From NCBI GenBank assembly GCA_034509925.1, contig CM067529.1, positions 6,797,501 through 6,861,500 on the forward strand: a stretch of 64,000 bases of DNA. The letters run 5' to 3'. Position 1 is the first letter of the stretch, and each line of letters starts with the position of its first letter. Shown in pieces: positions 11,401 to 25,828 of this stretch. The notes under the pieces were generated by a model, which did not search any database, was not told the DNA's origin, and was given only the letters and a program-made list of their open reading frames with translations. The translations under genes and the position numbers were made by a program. This stretch comes from Hirudinaria manillensis. Its lineage: Eukaryota; Annelida; Clitellata; Hirudinida; Hirudinidae.

Positions 11401-13234
11401 ATAATGTTTGTCATTTTAACCATTTAATATTAATAAAATATTTAATAATTATAGTTTACTATTATATCATTGGACTGTGGTTATTTCATCTTCCATCCAA
11501 CAAACTGCCATTTGTCTTCTGGTTGCCTAAAAATGCTTTAAAACCAACAACGCTGTCTCGTAACGTGATAGATGAGCGAATTATATTTTATATTATATTT
11601 ATATATTTTATAATAATATCGGTAAAGTGCAATGATAAATTATATATAATAGCATATAAATATAATCGTATTTAATAATATTTAAGTCTCATTTTAAACG
11701 TTTGACATTTGGAATTTAATAAATGTCTAAATTTAAACAATTCGTTTGAAAGTTTTGTGAGTCGAGAAACGTTGACATGAATTTTAAAAAAAAACAGTTT
11801 CGTTTTAATCTTCATTTCAAGTCTTTAACTTTCCATTTATAGTTTAATTAATAATAAAACATTTTTGGCGTTAATCAGACAAAGATAATTATAATAAACA
11901 CAATTATAATAACTTAAGATATGCAACAATACGTGTTAGGTGAATAGTTTTAAGGCATTACAAAGTATTTAGTTTTACAAGTTCCCGATTGCAGCTTCGA
12001 GCAAGAAAACAACTTCAGACCACGAGGCAGATGGCAGGTTTTTAATCTTCAAGTTGGATGACATGTCCAATGTTCCCATCGGTGAGAATAAAGGCATGAC
12101 TGATTAATTTTATTAATCCCTTTGTTTCAATCATTTGTCCATTGTTTACGTTTTGGCCATTTTTTTTTGTATTTCTGTTCCTGCCCCGTGAAAGTCGTTC
12201 TCCATCATTTTTGGCATTCGATGTTTTGGTCACTCACTCGTTACTTTCATGAATTCATGTTAGTAACATGTTATTCTAAATGTTAATCGTTAAAGGAATC
12301 GATTAAGAGGCAGAAAACGTTATTCATCTGCAACGTTGCATAAGATGTTGATGGGAATTTAAACTTGATTTGTGCTCAACAATCTCCCAATATAGATAGA
12401 AAGAATGTACATTTGTCGAAAAGACGCCAGCTATCGCGGATATTTAAATGCAAATAAAAATATCTTCTGAAATTTAAAGATTAAAAGTGGATGACTAAAA
12501 TAATTTTTCCCTAGGACTCATATTGGCCGTTGTCATAGGAACGGTGGCTGGCATGCTCATTGGATGCTTCTTGCTCGTCATCGTCTTCTTTTTCAAGCAG
12601 AGGTCGATTTCATCTCAGAATTGCGAAGAATTTTTGAAAGTTTTTTTCAAAAAAATAAATAAATAATCTAATTGCTTCGTTATTTAATAAATAAGTTAAT
12701 AAAGATGCATTTAATAAGGATTTTACTGAGTCCATGAATTGATGAGCACAAAATAATTTTAATTTGATGGTTTTGTTTCAATGCAATGCATTGTAATGGC
12801 TTTAACATTAAATAACCAATACATTTACTACTTTTTAATATTACACTAACATCATTCGTTTATTTATTTATTTTCACGCTCAAAAACACAGGGTTCCCAG
12901 CAAGTTACGATCAAAAGGTCCCCAGACGACCACGGAACACTACCTAGAAAATGGAGAGCCATGCCAGGAATGTTCATTTTCGTCTCTCTTCAAAGAAAGC
13001 GAACATTCATTTCAACACGACCTTCCCACGGTTCACCTGGAACCATCGAAATATTCGGGTAACGACGATCCGATACTCATGAACAAAGAGCGAGAAATCG
13101 ACTGCAACTCCGCCAGGCAGACATATGCTTTCGTAGAGACATACAACGAAAGTAAAAGCGCCAATTTCGTCTCGAGTAACGTCTATTTTTCAAATAGCCA
13201 CTTCTCCGAGAGTCCTCAGACGGTGTTGTTTTAA
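4548..13234 (+). CDS. Single-pass membrane protein with SUEL lectin and CUB domains (5' end missing)
   Basis: Probable exons: about 4548-4638, 4751-4953, 6808-7242, 7503-7652, 12515-12602, 12892-13234 (stop TAA). Phases agree at every junction. Exons 1-2 encode a SUEL/rhamnose-binding lectin domain: the motif SARYGRMGVGRC forms across the first junction, followed by CSGRSSCSVSIPDPE and YLECAYTC. Exon 3 is a CUB domain (ACPWTIRVHRGQRISLTLND). Exon 4 is a short Cys-rich segment (CNNTNQKWFLVCKDN). Exon 5 is a transmembrane helix (LAVVIGTVAGMLIGCFLLVI) followed by KQR, and exon 6 a roughly 114-residue cytoplasmic tail with a YAFV (YxxPhi-type) motif. The lectin-plus-membrane layout recalls EVA-1, but EVA-1 carries two lectin domains and no CUB, so I give no symbol. 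A surface receptor or adhesion role is inferred. The signal peptide exon was not found, and the exon 1 acceptor could instead lie at 4576. The exon 4 donor appears to be GC. A 36-bp in-phase microexon at 12003-12038 is possible. Confidence 0.82.
4676..4740. repeat. (CAT/CGT)n repeat filling a 112-bp intron
   Basis: The 4639-4750 intron of the lectin/CUB gene consists largely of CATCGTCGT-type trinucleotides between a GTTGGG donor and a CACTCAG acceptor. Read through, it produces spurious poly-Ser or poly-His/Arg frames. Confidence 0.75.
5344..5405. repeat. 15-bp tandem repeat, about 4 copies
   Basis: The unit ACAAATGTTGCAAAA repeats with few changes within the 4954-6807 intron of the lectin/CUB gene. 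Being a multiple of three, it keeps a minus-strand frame open that reads QHLFL repeats; I do not regard this as coding. Confidence 0.7.
6228..6452. repeat. Two (GAT/GAC)n microsatellites
   Basis: Runs at about 6228-6325 and 6403-6452 of GATGAC-type trinucleotides with GTG variants, separated by about 80 bp of non-repetitive sequence. Both lie inside the 4954-6807 intron. Confidence 0.7.
6540..6561. promoter_or_regulatory. Clustered CRE, E-box and ETS sites inside an intron
   Basis: TGACGTCA (6540-6547) overlaps the palindromic E-box CACGTG (6546-6551), and CCGGAAGTG (6553-6561), a perfect ETS core, follows two bases later. Three strong consensus sites in 22 bp, in a locally GC-richer stretch, suggest an enhancer or internal promoter for the lectin/CUB gene. 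Function is inferred. Confidence 0.4.
7800..7930. repeat. 19-bp A/T tandem repeat, about 7 copies
   Basis: The unit TTTATTATAAATAAATAAA repeats at exact 19-bp steps (for example 7801, 7820, 7839). It lies in the long 7653-12514 intron of the lectin/CUB gene. Confidence 0.85.
8417..8500. repeat. (TTA)n microsatellite
   Basis: TTATTATTA run with a few TAC/TCA interruptions. A related degenerate (AAT/AAC)n tract lies at about 8868-8990 and reads as poly-Leu on the minus strand. Confidence 0.75.
9150..9237. repeat. Inverted CATT/AATG repeats
   Basis: A TCATTCATTCATTC arm at about 9151-9164 faces a longer GAATGAATGAA-type arm at 9188-9230, so the segment can fold into an imperfect hairpin. It probably arose from tetranucleotide expansion rather than transposition. 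Confidence 0.5.
9238..12514. other. Remainder of long intron of the lectin/CUB gene
   Basis: Mostly AT-rich intronic sequence. Small less AT-rich islands occur at about 9470-9520, 10080-10170, 10880-11050 and 12000-12240, but none contains an exon that fits the phase-1 junctions on either side, except the doubtful 36-bp candidate at 12003-12038. No gene on the other strand is recognisable. Confidence 0.5.
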
Positions 13235-13349
13235 ATAACTTGCCTTCGATTTCCATCAGAAACCACCTGATTATTTTTTAAGAAATAAGCAATAACGATA
13301 TTTATGTACATTCAGATTATAACATTCCTCTATTCGCTTTCCTCAATAG

Positions 13350-13370
13350 AATAAAAGTCATTTTAATAAA
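13350..13370 (+). terminator. Polyadenylation signals of the lectin/CUB gene
   Basis: Two AATAAA hexamers, at 13350-13355 and 13365-13370, lie 116-136 bp after the stop codon at 13232-13234. This suggests a short 3' untranslated region. Confidence 0.6.
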
Positions 13371-14591
13371 CTTGCACACATGTTCAGACTTAAGGTGGCA
13401 TCAAATGAAACAACAGACGCGTTATTAAAGGAATTGATTAAAGTTTTTAGACATGGATTTAATCTGATTGGCCGAAAGAAAATTTTGAAGACCTAAAAGA
13501 AGTAGCTGAATCAAAGTGTGGGATGTGAATGAATTTGTTCTATTTGTTGCAAATTGAAAAAATGCAGTGCATTTAATGCACAATCGCCTCTTGGTCAAGA
13601 ACCTCATCTTCTCTCCCAGTAAAACATTTATGTATAAACCCTAGAAGGGTAGAATTTTATTGTCGTTTTGTAATCTTAAGAACATTTTTAATATTCAGAG
13701 TTGAAAGAAGAAATTATATCAAGAATCATTTACTCTTATGAAATGAACACAAATTAAAAATGCTTTGCTTAATCTCGGTTACGATTCAAGATCGCCATTT
13801 TATGTATTTTCAGGGTGGGGGGAAGTGTAGACCCTGATGCCTGCTTAGAATTATCTCCCGGTCAAGATATTGTCGAAGACCATATGCGGTCTATCCGAGT
13901 GGCTATGCAAATTGGGCCTGCTTTTTCTAAAGAAGATCATCAAAATTAATTAGCATTTAGAAAATAAGGGAAGTAAACTGAAATACTAGAATCTCAAGGA
14001 ATCAAACTTATCGTGCATTTACTATATAAAATATTGCCATTTAATTAAGTTTAAGTCATTAATAATAACTTTTTTTTGTTTTGTTTTTTATATGAGTCCG
14101 TTTTTTAAGCAAATTTTGGAGTTATTTTCTGGCATCTTTTTACATTACTTTTAACCGGCATCAATTGATCTATGAAAATTAACATACACATTACAGAAAC
14201 TAATTGGACGTAAACGTTTTAATCATCGCTCTTTTTTGTACGAATCTTCTTCATTCCAATTTTTGTTCAGTATTTATTACTAAACTTCGACAAATTCTGA
14301 TAAGAATTTTTAAATTAATTAAATTTATCAAACTAAAATTATAATTATTTATTTTCATAATATACTGAATATTAATGAAAGGGAATCACTTTTTAGCAAA
14401 ATACATTTGTTTACCAAGATGGGGGAAACCCCGAGAATTTTTATTTCGAAGCTTTCTTGAGTTTTGCTAAGAGTTATTTCATTTCTCAGAAGCTCGCAAT
14501 GTTGTATTATTTAGATTATTATTTTATGATTTAGTTGACTGCAATATTTAGCTCGTGTTAATGGCAACCTCACCATCCGGAATATTACAAG
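13371..14591. other. Intergenic region upstream of GUCD1
   Basis: Mostly AT-rich. A compact, less AT-rich block at about 13800-13930 contains an octamer-like ATGCAAAT at 13904-13911 and a near-palindrome GACCATATGCGGTC just before it. I could not match it to an exon or a known RNA. It might hold a 5' exon or promoter element of the gene that follows. Confidence 0.35.
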
Positions 14592-15790
14592 ATGACTCGA
14601 ATTCGGCATGAAAGACAGCGTTATTCGTGGGATTGCGGTTTGGCATGCACGAGGATGATACTCAAGTAGCTGTTTCAATTCTTAAATTGTACAAGTTTTC
14701 ATTATTTAGAAATAAGACAAATTATACGTAAATGAATATTTATTGGTAGATCGGACGTAATGGATTTTGTAACATAACAGGAGCTACGATAGAAATGTGA
14801 ATGTTCTTCAGGAGATATGTCAAACATTTGGCATTAGGACAAGGTCCCATCAGTTTCTAATTCTCAAATTCAATTTCACATGAATCAACCATACTTTTTA
14901 AATATTTTTTAGTGTGTGGACTGTAGATATAGCATCTATATTGACATCTTACAAGATAAGATATCTGTTTGTCACCAAAAGAGCTGGTGTTGACTATAGC
15001 TATGAAAATGAAGTGAGGAATTGATTTTTAAAGTAATTAATTTGTTGCTTTCATAAGTCTCACTCTAATTTCATTTTGTAGCCATTTTTTGCACCAAATT
15101 TCAAAAATGATGTCAAGAGAGTGCAGAAGCTTTTTGACAATTCTGAATACATAAAACTCAACATTCAGCAAAGGTAATCACTTTATATAATAATTATATT
15201 GTGTTGCTTGATAATCTTTGGAATGTGTCCTAATACTCAAACATGTCTGTGAGTATTTTTTTCATGTAATGAAAACAGTGGTTTGATAATGCAGATCGAT
15301 TTCAGAAGGTGAGATAATTCAACACCTGAAGACCGGACAACCGATCATCGTCCTTCTTGATTGGAGTAAAATGAAAGAAACTAATGTCAGTTTCTCAAAA
15401 TGCTTTCAACATTTATTTCTGTGTAATCTTAAATTTGATATTTCTAATATTTTTTCAATTTGTTAGATCTTTGGTTGCTTAGGTACAAGTAAAAGCTCCT
15501 CATATCAAGGTACTTTAGTCTGCACCAAAAGCTTCTGTTAACTTCGTTTGTCTTTTCTCTTTAGGCCATTATGTAGTACTTGTTTCATATAATGATGATA
15601 AAGATTGCTTCTACTACTTGGATCCAGAAAGAAACTCAAGTAATATTTTCTTGAAAATGAATTTGTTTAAGGATATTAAAAACCAATGAATCTCCACAAA
15701 GGAGAAAGAAAAATGAAAAGCGAAGACCTGGAAAGAGCCAGGAAATCATACGGCACAGACGAGGATCTCATTCTAATTTATGATGACTGA
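14592..15790 (+). CDS. GUCD1: GUCD1 (guanylyl cyclase domain-containing 1) orthologue
   Basis: Eight exons: 14592-14665, 14781-14843, 14913-15012, 15082-15173, 15295-15385, 15467-15509, 15565-15639, 15702-15790 (TGA); about 208 residues. All phases match. Family landmarks run in order: YSWDCGLACTRMIL near the N-terminus, SVWTVDIAS, an EIIQHLKTGQPIIVLLDW block, then QGHYVVLVSY, YYLDPE and the near-invariant C-terminus SYGTDEDLILIYDD. The Cys of DCG, the His of GHY and the Asp of LDP sit in the order expected for a C39-like papain fold, which this family is thought to share; activity is not proven. Human GUCD1 has about 30 more N-terminal residues, so a 5' exon may be missing. The chosen ATG is preceded in frame by a TAA 12 codons upstream. 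The last acceptor is placed at 15701 because the nearer AG would bring in a stop codon. The gene converges on COX19. Confidence 0.9.
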
Positions 15791-15840
15791 TATTTTGTTT
15801 GTTATAATTGTATAAATGTAGCCTATGTTTTGTTATTTTT

Positions 15841-15846
15841 AATAAA
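15841..15846 (+). terminator. GUCD1 polyadenylation signal
   Basis: AATAAA 51 bp after the GUCD1 stop codon. The convergent COX19 signal lies only about 215 bp further on, so the two 3' ends are closely packed. Confidence 0.65.
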
Positions 15847-16060
15847 ATATCTTTTGGTTTGAAGTATTTGCAATGCATCAACATTTGAGGTCAACAACAT
15901 GCCAATTGCAAAAACTCCATGGGTAGACCTAAACAGTCTTTCTATTATGGGTTGATTAATCCCCACACCAGAACATCTCCATTTGTTCCAATATAATGTT
16001 ATATATAATGTTAAGCAAATGAACTCCAAAATTAAACAAAATCATCATATTTTTAATTTT

Positions 16061-16066
16061 TTTATT
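16061..16066 (-). terminator. COX19 polyadenylation signal
   Basis: TTTATT on the plus strand is AATAAA on the minus strand, 42 bp beyond the COX19 stop codon. Confidence 0.6.
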
Positions 16067-16107
16067 TATAGTATAAATTGAAACAGTTGTCATTGCCCAT
16101 TATGATT

Positions 16108-16520
16108 TTAAACAGGTTTATCATGAATTTGTTCTTGATTTTGGTTTGCGTTTGAATCATTTATCAAATCCTTAAAACCCAATTTTGAAAAATCTTCTTT
16201 TCTCATCAAATCACTGAAAAAATAAAGAAGTGAGAATATAAAAGAACATTTATATAACAGTCATAAATGTTACTTGTTCATGCGGCACTCTAGGTAGTCC
16301 TTTGAATATTGACGGCAATCAGAATTGGTGTTTCTATTGCCTCTGAGACATTTCATATACTTTACCATAACCTCTTTGCATAACCCTTGAAGTGCACAAT
16401 GCCAATGAATAGTTATGCATCTTTAATTGCAAAATTAACAACAGATTCACCTTCATGATCAAGAGGAAAACTTCCTTTATCTGGTGGTTTAATATCACGA
16501 AAGCTCTTTTGAAAATTCAT
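16108..16520 (-). CDS. COX19: COX19, cytochrome c oxidase assembly factor (twin CX9C)
   Basis: Three minus-strand exons: 16520-16451, 16385-16274 and 16213-16108, giving 95 residues against about 90 in human. The N-terminus MNFQKSFRDIKPPDKGSFPL matches the conserved COX19 PPDKGSFPLDH element. Two CX9C motifs follow (Cys26/Cys36 and Cys47/Cys57), then YLECRM and the KLGF element. COX19 is a soluble protein of the mitochondrial intermembrane space, imported by the MIA40 disulfide relay, that works with COX11 in copper delivery to cytochrome c oxidase; this role is known for the family and assumed here. Both introns are short (65 and 60 bp), with GT-AG ends on the minus strand. The asparagine-rich C-terminal tail differs from vertebrates. 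The gene is convergent with GUCD1 and divergent from TMEM184. Confidence 0.94.
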
Positions 16521-17609
16521 CACAGACATGATTTCGATCAAATCAAACCAACCACCGAAAAACGCTACGCTGTAGGTTACGGAATGTTTATGTTACAACT
16601 GATTGGTTTATTATTTGTAATGCAGCCTCATTTCAAAGTATAAATTATGTAATTATTTTTAAAATATTTGAAATAATTGTTTGTTTACTAATTAAATAAT
16701 TTAAACCAAAAAGATATTAATTACCCCGTCGATAAACCGTCGGACAGGTTTCAGATGTGTTCTTATTATCCACTACAACTAAATTAAGTGTCGGATCTTA
16801 TTTCTTATTTGGATATTCTGAGAGAATATGGATGCTGGCGATAGAGAAAGCTAATAAATTAAATATTTTATAATTTACAGTCAAATCTATTTCTAAATTT
16901 GATTTAGGTAGATGTTTCAAAAAACACAATTCAACCAGTTTATAAATTAGAGGTATAGCTGTTTGAAGCGGATTAAAAATTAAAGTGCTGCAACCTTTTC
17001 AATGTTAGCATTTGGAGAAGGAATGCTAAGTCGGACTAGTCAAACAGGGGAATGCTACATTAGACCGGATAAATAATCCGATGGGTCGGATGCAATAATA
17101 AATAACTAGGAGGGCACCAGGCTTGTTTGTCAACCCCTGATGGAACAGCAAAGTTCTTAGAATGATAGGGATTCATGTCTTTCCAGATAGGAGATTTTCA
17201 TATCTTTTTTCCGACTGGTTGGCTTTTTTTTAAACTCATCGTATGTTTACAACATAAGGGGAGAGGGGAAAACTCTACCCAGATCCCAATTTTCAAATTT
17301 TATTCCCCTTTGGAAAGGATTTGCAAAGAATGTGTTCTCATAAACTCTACGTCTTGCCTCGACCTGGAAAATGAATATTAACGTAGAATGGTCATCGTTT
17401 CCAGAAAATTCGTCATTATACAATTTTTTAAACATTTACCAAGTTTGACAGATTAACAACAAATGCGCGAAGCTGCGTCTGCGCTCAGATTGTTTGTTTT
17501 TATGGTTTTACCATCAGTGAAGTTATAGTTTTATGTCTTCTGTTCGTTTAGAGATCATACTTTATAGAATTAAGTTTTTCCGTGCTGCCGCTTTCACCTA
17601 TTTAAGGCT
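16521..17609. other. Divergent intergenic region between COX19 and TMEM184
   Basis: About 1.1 kb separating two divergently transcribed genes, so it should hold both promoters. A GC-rich TGCGCGAAGCTGCGTCTGCG element at 17464-17483 resembles an NRF1-type half-site repeat and lies about 130 bp before the TMEM184 start. The open frames here (for example 17175-17381) show no family resemblance. Confidence 0.4.
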
Positions 17610-21091
<3,482 letters not shown>

Positions 21092-21928
21092 CTTTGCGTC
21101 GTCTTCAGGACGTCGAGGGAATGCCGCAAGAAGCATCGACGCGCGTCTTATTTTATCGACGTGGTTCCATTTATCGAATGCCAATATTTTACCATTTAAA
21201 CCACACAGTGTTTTATGTTAGCATAACAGCTCAGTTGCAAATGTCCAAAATTTTTTTGTTAAACTTGTTTTTATTAAAAAATGCATCCTTTATTTTCATC
21301 CTTATATACAGGAAATACAAGTGCATATATAATATATTATATAAATATATCCTTCTGCGAAACATTTTTGTTTGACCTATTCTGTCATTCTAGTCTAGAA
21401 TCATCGAGTCATTTTTGACGTAGTTTCTTTTGTCGTTCCACGTTTGGACCTTCATTCAGTTCTGCATTTTAAAGCTTAAGCTGGTCTTAAACCGTTCGTT
21501 TACATTTTCAAGTTTACAAAAATTCAAATCAAATGTTTACTGTGATTTTTAACAATTTTTGTTTCCTTTGATGACGAGGAAGGATTCTTTAGAAATTTTT
21601 AAAGTTTGTTGCATCAAACTATTTCTAAATATGAGGATATTTTTCTGCATTTAGAGTTGCATTATGTAGCAGTATTTCTTCGTTGTTTGTTTTTTTTTAA
21701 ACGTGTTTAATGAACCGTGTTCGATATATTTTTCAATCTCCGAATTCTTTCTCAATCCTCTAAAATGGCCTCTAGTACTGTGGCATGTTTGAAACGTTTT
21801 GTGTTAATATTATAAAATAGGTTACCACGTAGCAGGTGTCGAGTGTTCTTGCCCCGCCTGTGACAGATGATTCTAGTTTTATTGAAGGTAATCAATGATT
21901 TCGGCACATCTCCGCAAGGCACGTTGTC
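21092..21928. other. 3' region of TMEM184 and upstream region of CFAP96
   Basis: AT-rich sequence. There is no AATAAA close to the TMEM184 stop; an ATTAAA variant near 21276 may serve instead. No further gene is seen before the X-box of CFAP96. Confidence 0.4.
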
Positions 21929-21942
21929 GTTGCTATGGAAAC
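21929..21942 (+). promoter_or_regulatory. X-box (RFX binding site) of the CFAP96 promoter
   Basis: GTTGCTATGGAAAC fits the X-box consensus bound by RFX factors (two half-sites around a central AT) and ends 59 bp before the CFAP96 start codon. X-boxes within about 150 bp of the start are typical of ciliary genes. The match of motif, distance and gene function makes this a persuasive regulatory call. Confidence 0.75.
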
Positions 21943-22001
21943 TCTTGTGGGGTTTTGATGTCGGAATCGAGGGGAGAGACTTCGTTTGCTATCGTGCCGA
22001 G

Positions 22002-23710
22002 ATGGGCAAAAGAAACGATGAAAAGCTAACCAAGTCCGATTTAGATAGACTTGGTATCTTCAAAGAAATGGGTTACATTTCAATCGGAGATGAATACCGG
22101 GGCCGATCAGGTGAGGGTGTGTTTTTTTTATTGAAATGAAAATAAAGAAGCGGAAGATGTATATTTAGTATTAAATTATGAAATAATCGCTAAAAATACA
22201 CGTCCTCTGAGACATGGCCCAAGATGATTTCTGAACTGTTGGAAGGATATGTCTTCAATGCTGCCGCCAGCAAAGGAAAGCAAATGTTAATCGGAGCTGC
22301 GAAGACCAAGTCAGCAAATGGCGACGGATATTTTGAAAGCAAATTCGTCAGAGCTTTTGACGGTGAGGTGCCTAAGAAATCATCCAAAATCAAACGCGAC
22401 AAAAGCCCTAACGGAGGAAATACGAGGGAAAACAGAAAGCCCTTCATACCAACTGGAGGTCCGAAGAAGCCGTAAGAAATTCCAACGATTTTGGACTTCC
22501 TAATGATTTGTGATTTCTGCTCAGTTTTGACCGGTTAATTCCAATGTTTAGGTCAGGTTTGGGAAGTTACTATGGATGCTTATCAGGACCACCTGAAGCC
22601 ATGAGTTCCTCAGTGAAAACGCCTGTTGACTCTGATAAAAAGAAATCGAAAAAATCCAAGAAAGGAGTTCAACTGAAAGCCTGGAATTGTTGTGGGTAAA
22701 GAATTATTGCAATTCTCATGTAAAATTAAAATTCATTGTAATTCATTAATTACTTAATTAAATTTCTATCGAGTACCTGTCATAATAAACTTAATGTTCA
22801 TTTCTATGGTAATGTTTATAATTAAGATTTCTGAAATAGAGTGAATCGGCTTGACGAGTGGTTTGAAATCATTCATTAACAGAAATCCGGGGAGTACGTT
22901 CGCCCGAAGCTTGGAACACATGGCAGATGATTACGATGCTTACAAGTTACAGATGAAGGTGAGCATCCTAAAGACCATCTCTCGATCTTAAATCCTTGGT
23001 TGGACTTTGCCGGAAATACCAACAAGGAATTGATTTTTACAGGAGGACATTTTGAGAAACAAAAACTTAATGAAAGGTGAGTCGTTCAAAATAAATTTGG
23101 CCCCGAAAGCATTTTTTGACGAGAATCCGTACAAGTCTGATGGAAAGCAGAAAATTAAAGAAAAAACTACCGTTAAACCGAGTTTCGTGCAAGAAATTCC
23201 CTTCAAGCCATCATCGCCATCCAAAAGGGTTGGTTTCCATGGCGATTTGTTTCAATTGTTCATGAACGAATGAAGTTGAAAATGTTATTTGTCTATAGTT
23301 ATAAACTACAACCACTTGAGACAAATCGTCTGCTAATTTACCGAGAGATGTCACATTAAGAAATCATTCGCAAATCAATAAAAATATTTACTTGAATAAA
23401 AATTAAAATGCATTTAAGGGTGTATGACTGCATTTAGGACGGAGGCATGAAAGCCGGATGTTTAAATCCCTTTCCATCGAGTGAAGTCGATGGAAGAACA
23501 TCGGAAGAAGTTACACGGAACGTGAAACAACAACAACAACAACAACAACTGAAAACAAAAGTTTTTCATTCGTCGTCAGCTCCGAAATCGACTCCTGTTT
23601 TCTCAATTCTCAACTTAAATGTTGACAAGTCAGCCTCTGATTTCACTTATTTTAACGACGATGCATTCATTTTTTTGTTATTTAAATTGTTATTATTGGC
23701 TAAAAATTAA
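22002..23710 (+). CDS. CFAP96: CFAP96 (C4orf47-like) cilia- and flagella-associated protein
   Basis: Six exons: 22002-22110, 22246-22471, 22552-22695, 22883-22958, 23043-23228, 23438-23710 (TAA); about 337 residues against about 309 in human. Conserved blocks in order: DRLGIFKEMGYISIGDEY at the N-terminus, NAAASKGKQM, GYFESKFVRAFDGE, GGPKKPSGLGSYYGCLSGPP, LMKGESFKINLAPKAFFDEN, PFKPSSPSKRDGGMKAG, and KVFHSSSAPKS with a final SILNLNV. The internal start (not the longer frame opening at 21867) is chosen because homologues begin just before the RLGIF block and the base context is good. Orthologues locate to centrosomes and ciliary microtubules; the upstream X-box agrees with that. A run of seven glutamines (CAA codons) interrupts the last exon, and the final 20 or so residues are hydrophobic and unlike the family, so the true 3' end may differ. 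Confidence 0.92.
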
Positions 23711-25828
23711 ATTTTAAAATCATTATAAATTAACGTAATGTCACTTTAATTATTGCATTTATTGCTACCATTAAATTTCAAAGTCTAAAATAATAATTTA
23801 ATAGAAAGGCTGACCTTCTTTGGGTGATCAAGTGATGGAGTTTACACGATAATAGAACAAACACATTACGTAATTAATTAATCACTGATTTAATTTTCAA
23901 TATAACAACAATCCTTTATCATCATGTCATTCAAAATAATATTTTATTCTGCAATAACAGTAATAAAGAGATAATAAATAATAATAATGTAATAATTGGT
24001 CTTTAATGGAACGTTTTATGATTCTATTTTCAGATCATTAAATTCTCAGAATTACAAAAGTTTCCAACAGATGTCTTCATTTCACTAGGATTCCAGTTCA
24101 TGTTCGGATCTCAATTTCATTCATTTAATCTTGTAATAAATTGTTGTCGTAATTAATAAATTATAATTGTCTTTATAAATTATCAATGATATTTTGGCTA
24201 AGCTATTTTGTTGTTCTGCAACATCTTTTCAAAAGGCTGCAATATCATCGAAATTATTATTATTATTATTTTACATTAAATGATTAATCGATGTCCACTC
24301 GTAGAATAGTAGTAATACGTAGTGTTATTGATCGGCACTATTAATATAATTAATAATCCACTAACAAAACAATTTGCGGATGAAAAATGGTCGACACGTC
24401 TGGGTGTCAAGGAGGGACTTGAAGTACTGGAGTCTGCGACCACGAAATGGATTGTGTTTATTAAGTTGTCAAGTGATTATTGACGCTAATTGATGTTTTA
24501 ATGCATCCTTCAAAGACACAATTTCTAAACAAACGGAGAAGTGACTGACTAAGAAGATGATGCTGTTCGCTCACGAATTATGATTTTAAATTAATTAAAA
24601 TTTAACTCGTTAAAATAATTTAATATTTTAATATTAAAAACCGTTTCACGTTATACTTGTTTCACCATGGAGTTTGTTTCAGAACAATGGCATACGAACG
24701 AATGCTTTGGTTTATTTCTTTAAATAATTAATCGGTTAATTAATAATTCAAAGTGAGTGTTTTCTGCCAGCTGGCGACGAAAAAAAATAATGGCTTGCAA
24801 CCTGGTAACCTTAACTAAACGAGATCAACACTAATTGGTCCCAAGGTTAAAGAATTTTGTTTATTTATTTATTTATTTACTTATTTATTTATATGTTTTA
24901 CACTGGTCTCAATGACACGCAGCTTGTCAGACTATGGTTGAGAAGTGAATCTAATAAAACGATAAAGTCATTCAATCGGACGTAATTTATTAATTTAACG
25001 AACCGAGATGCAAGACAAAGTCATAATGATAACATCGGTGATAAGAAACGAGACATGTCTCACGTTAGACCCTCAGTTTATTGAACCCTGGACAGGTAAC
25101 TGATGCTCCTCAGAGATGCTTTTTTTTAGGGGGAGTGGGAGTCGAATGTGGATGAGTATGAGTGGTTGGGGTGAATTAATTAATTACTTAATTGGGGAAT
25201 TAATTATAAGGATTAGTTACCTGTTAATGGTTTAATCATTTTACGTGATTAAAATTATTTAGAACAAATAATTTCTACCCATCAGGATCAGACATCTTGC
25301 TGTCAAATGTTGTAAAGCGTAGGCGCTCCTTGTAAACATTTACGGGCACAAATTTCAGTGAATCTTTACAAGCCATTATTAATCGAACTTTGCAGAGATT
25401 TTACGTGGTTTGCTTTTAGTGGTTTTGTGACCAATTGATTAAAAACAATTCAATTAGTTGTGATTAATTTATATTAGTTGTTAGCAGTAATTAATATCCA
25501 CAAAGCTAACTGCAAAATCGCAGAAAGCTCCTAAGATTTTATGTAACGGGTAATACTATGTACAACGACGTCGCAACACTCTCGAAAGTACAATACCGCG
25601 TTGTAGTCCGTGATAACAACAACAACAACAACGGGAGCACAGAGCAAAAGTGTGATCCTGCAGATAAAGTTGCTTCAATTGATGATTGTTGAGGTTCACA
25701 ACAAACTCAAAACAGGATTTTGTATTTTCAAATATTTTCCGATTCGTTCAAACGATTTTTTCAAATCATTGAGTAACTGGTAAATGCCTAGCAAAAGAAG
25801 ATCATCAAACAAAGTTAATGATAGAGGG
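23711..25828. other. AT-rich gene-poor region
   Basis: Low-complexity AT-rich DNA with short TTTA and TTATTA runs. All frames are closed over useful lengths. I see no exon, RNA gene or transposon. Confidence 0.45.

Noticed and set aside
12042-12233. Minus-strand 63-codon frame inside the lectin/CUB intron
   Set aside because: No family resemblance and no splice or promoter support; length is within chance expectation.
21867-22001. Longer N-terminus for CFAP96 from an upstream in-frame start
   Set aside because: Homologues begin at the RLGIF region, and the extra sequence includes the X-box, which should lie in the promoter.
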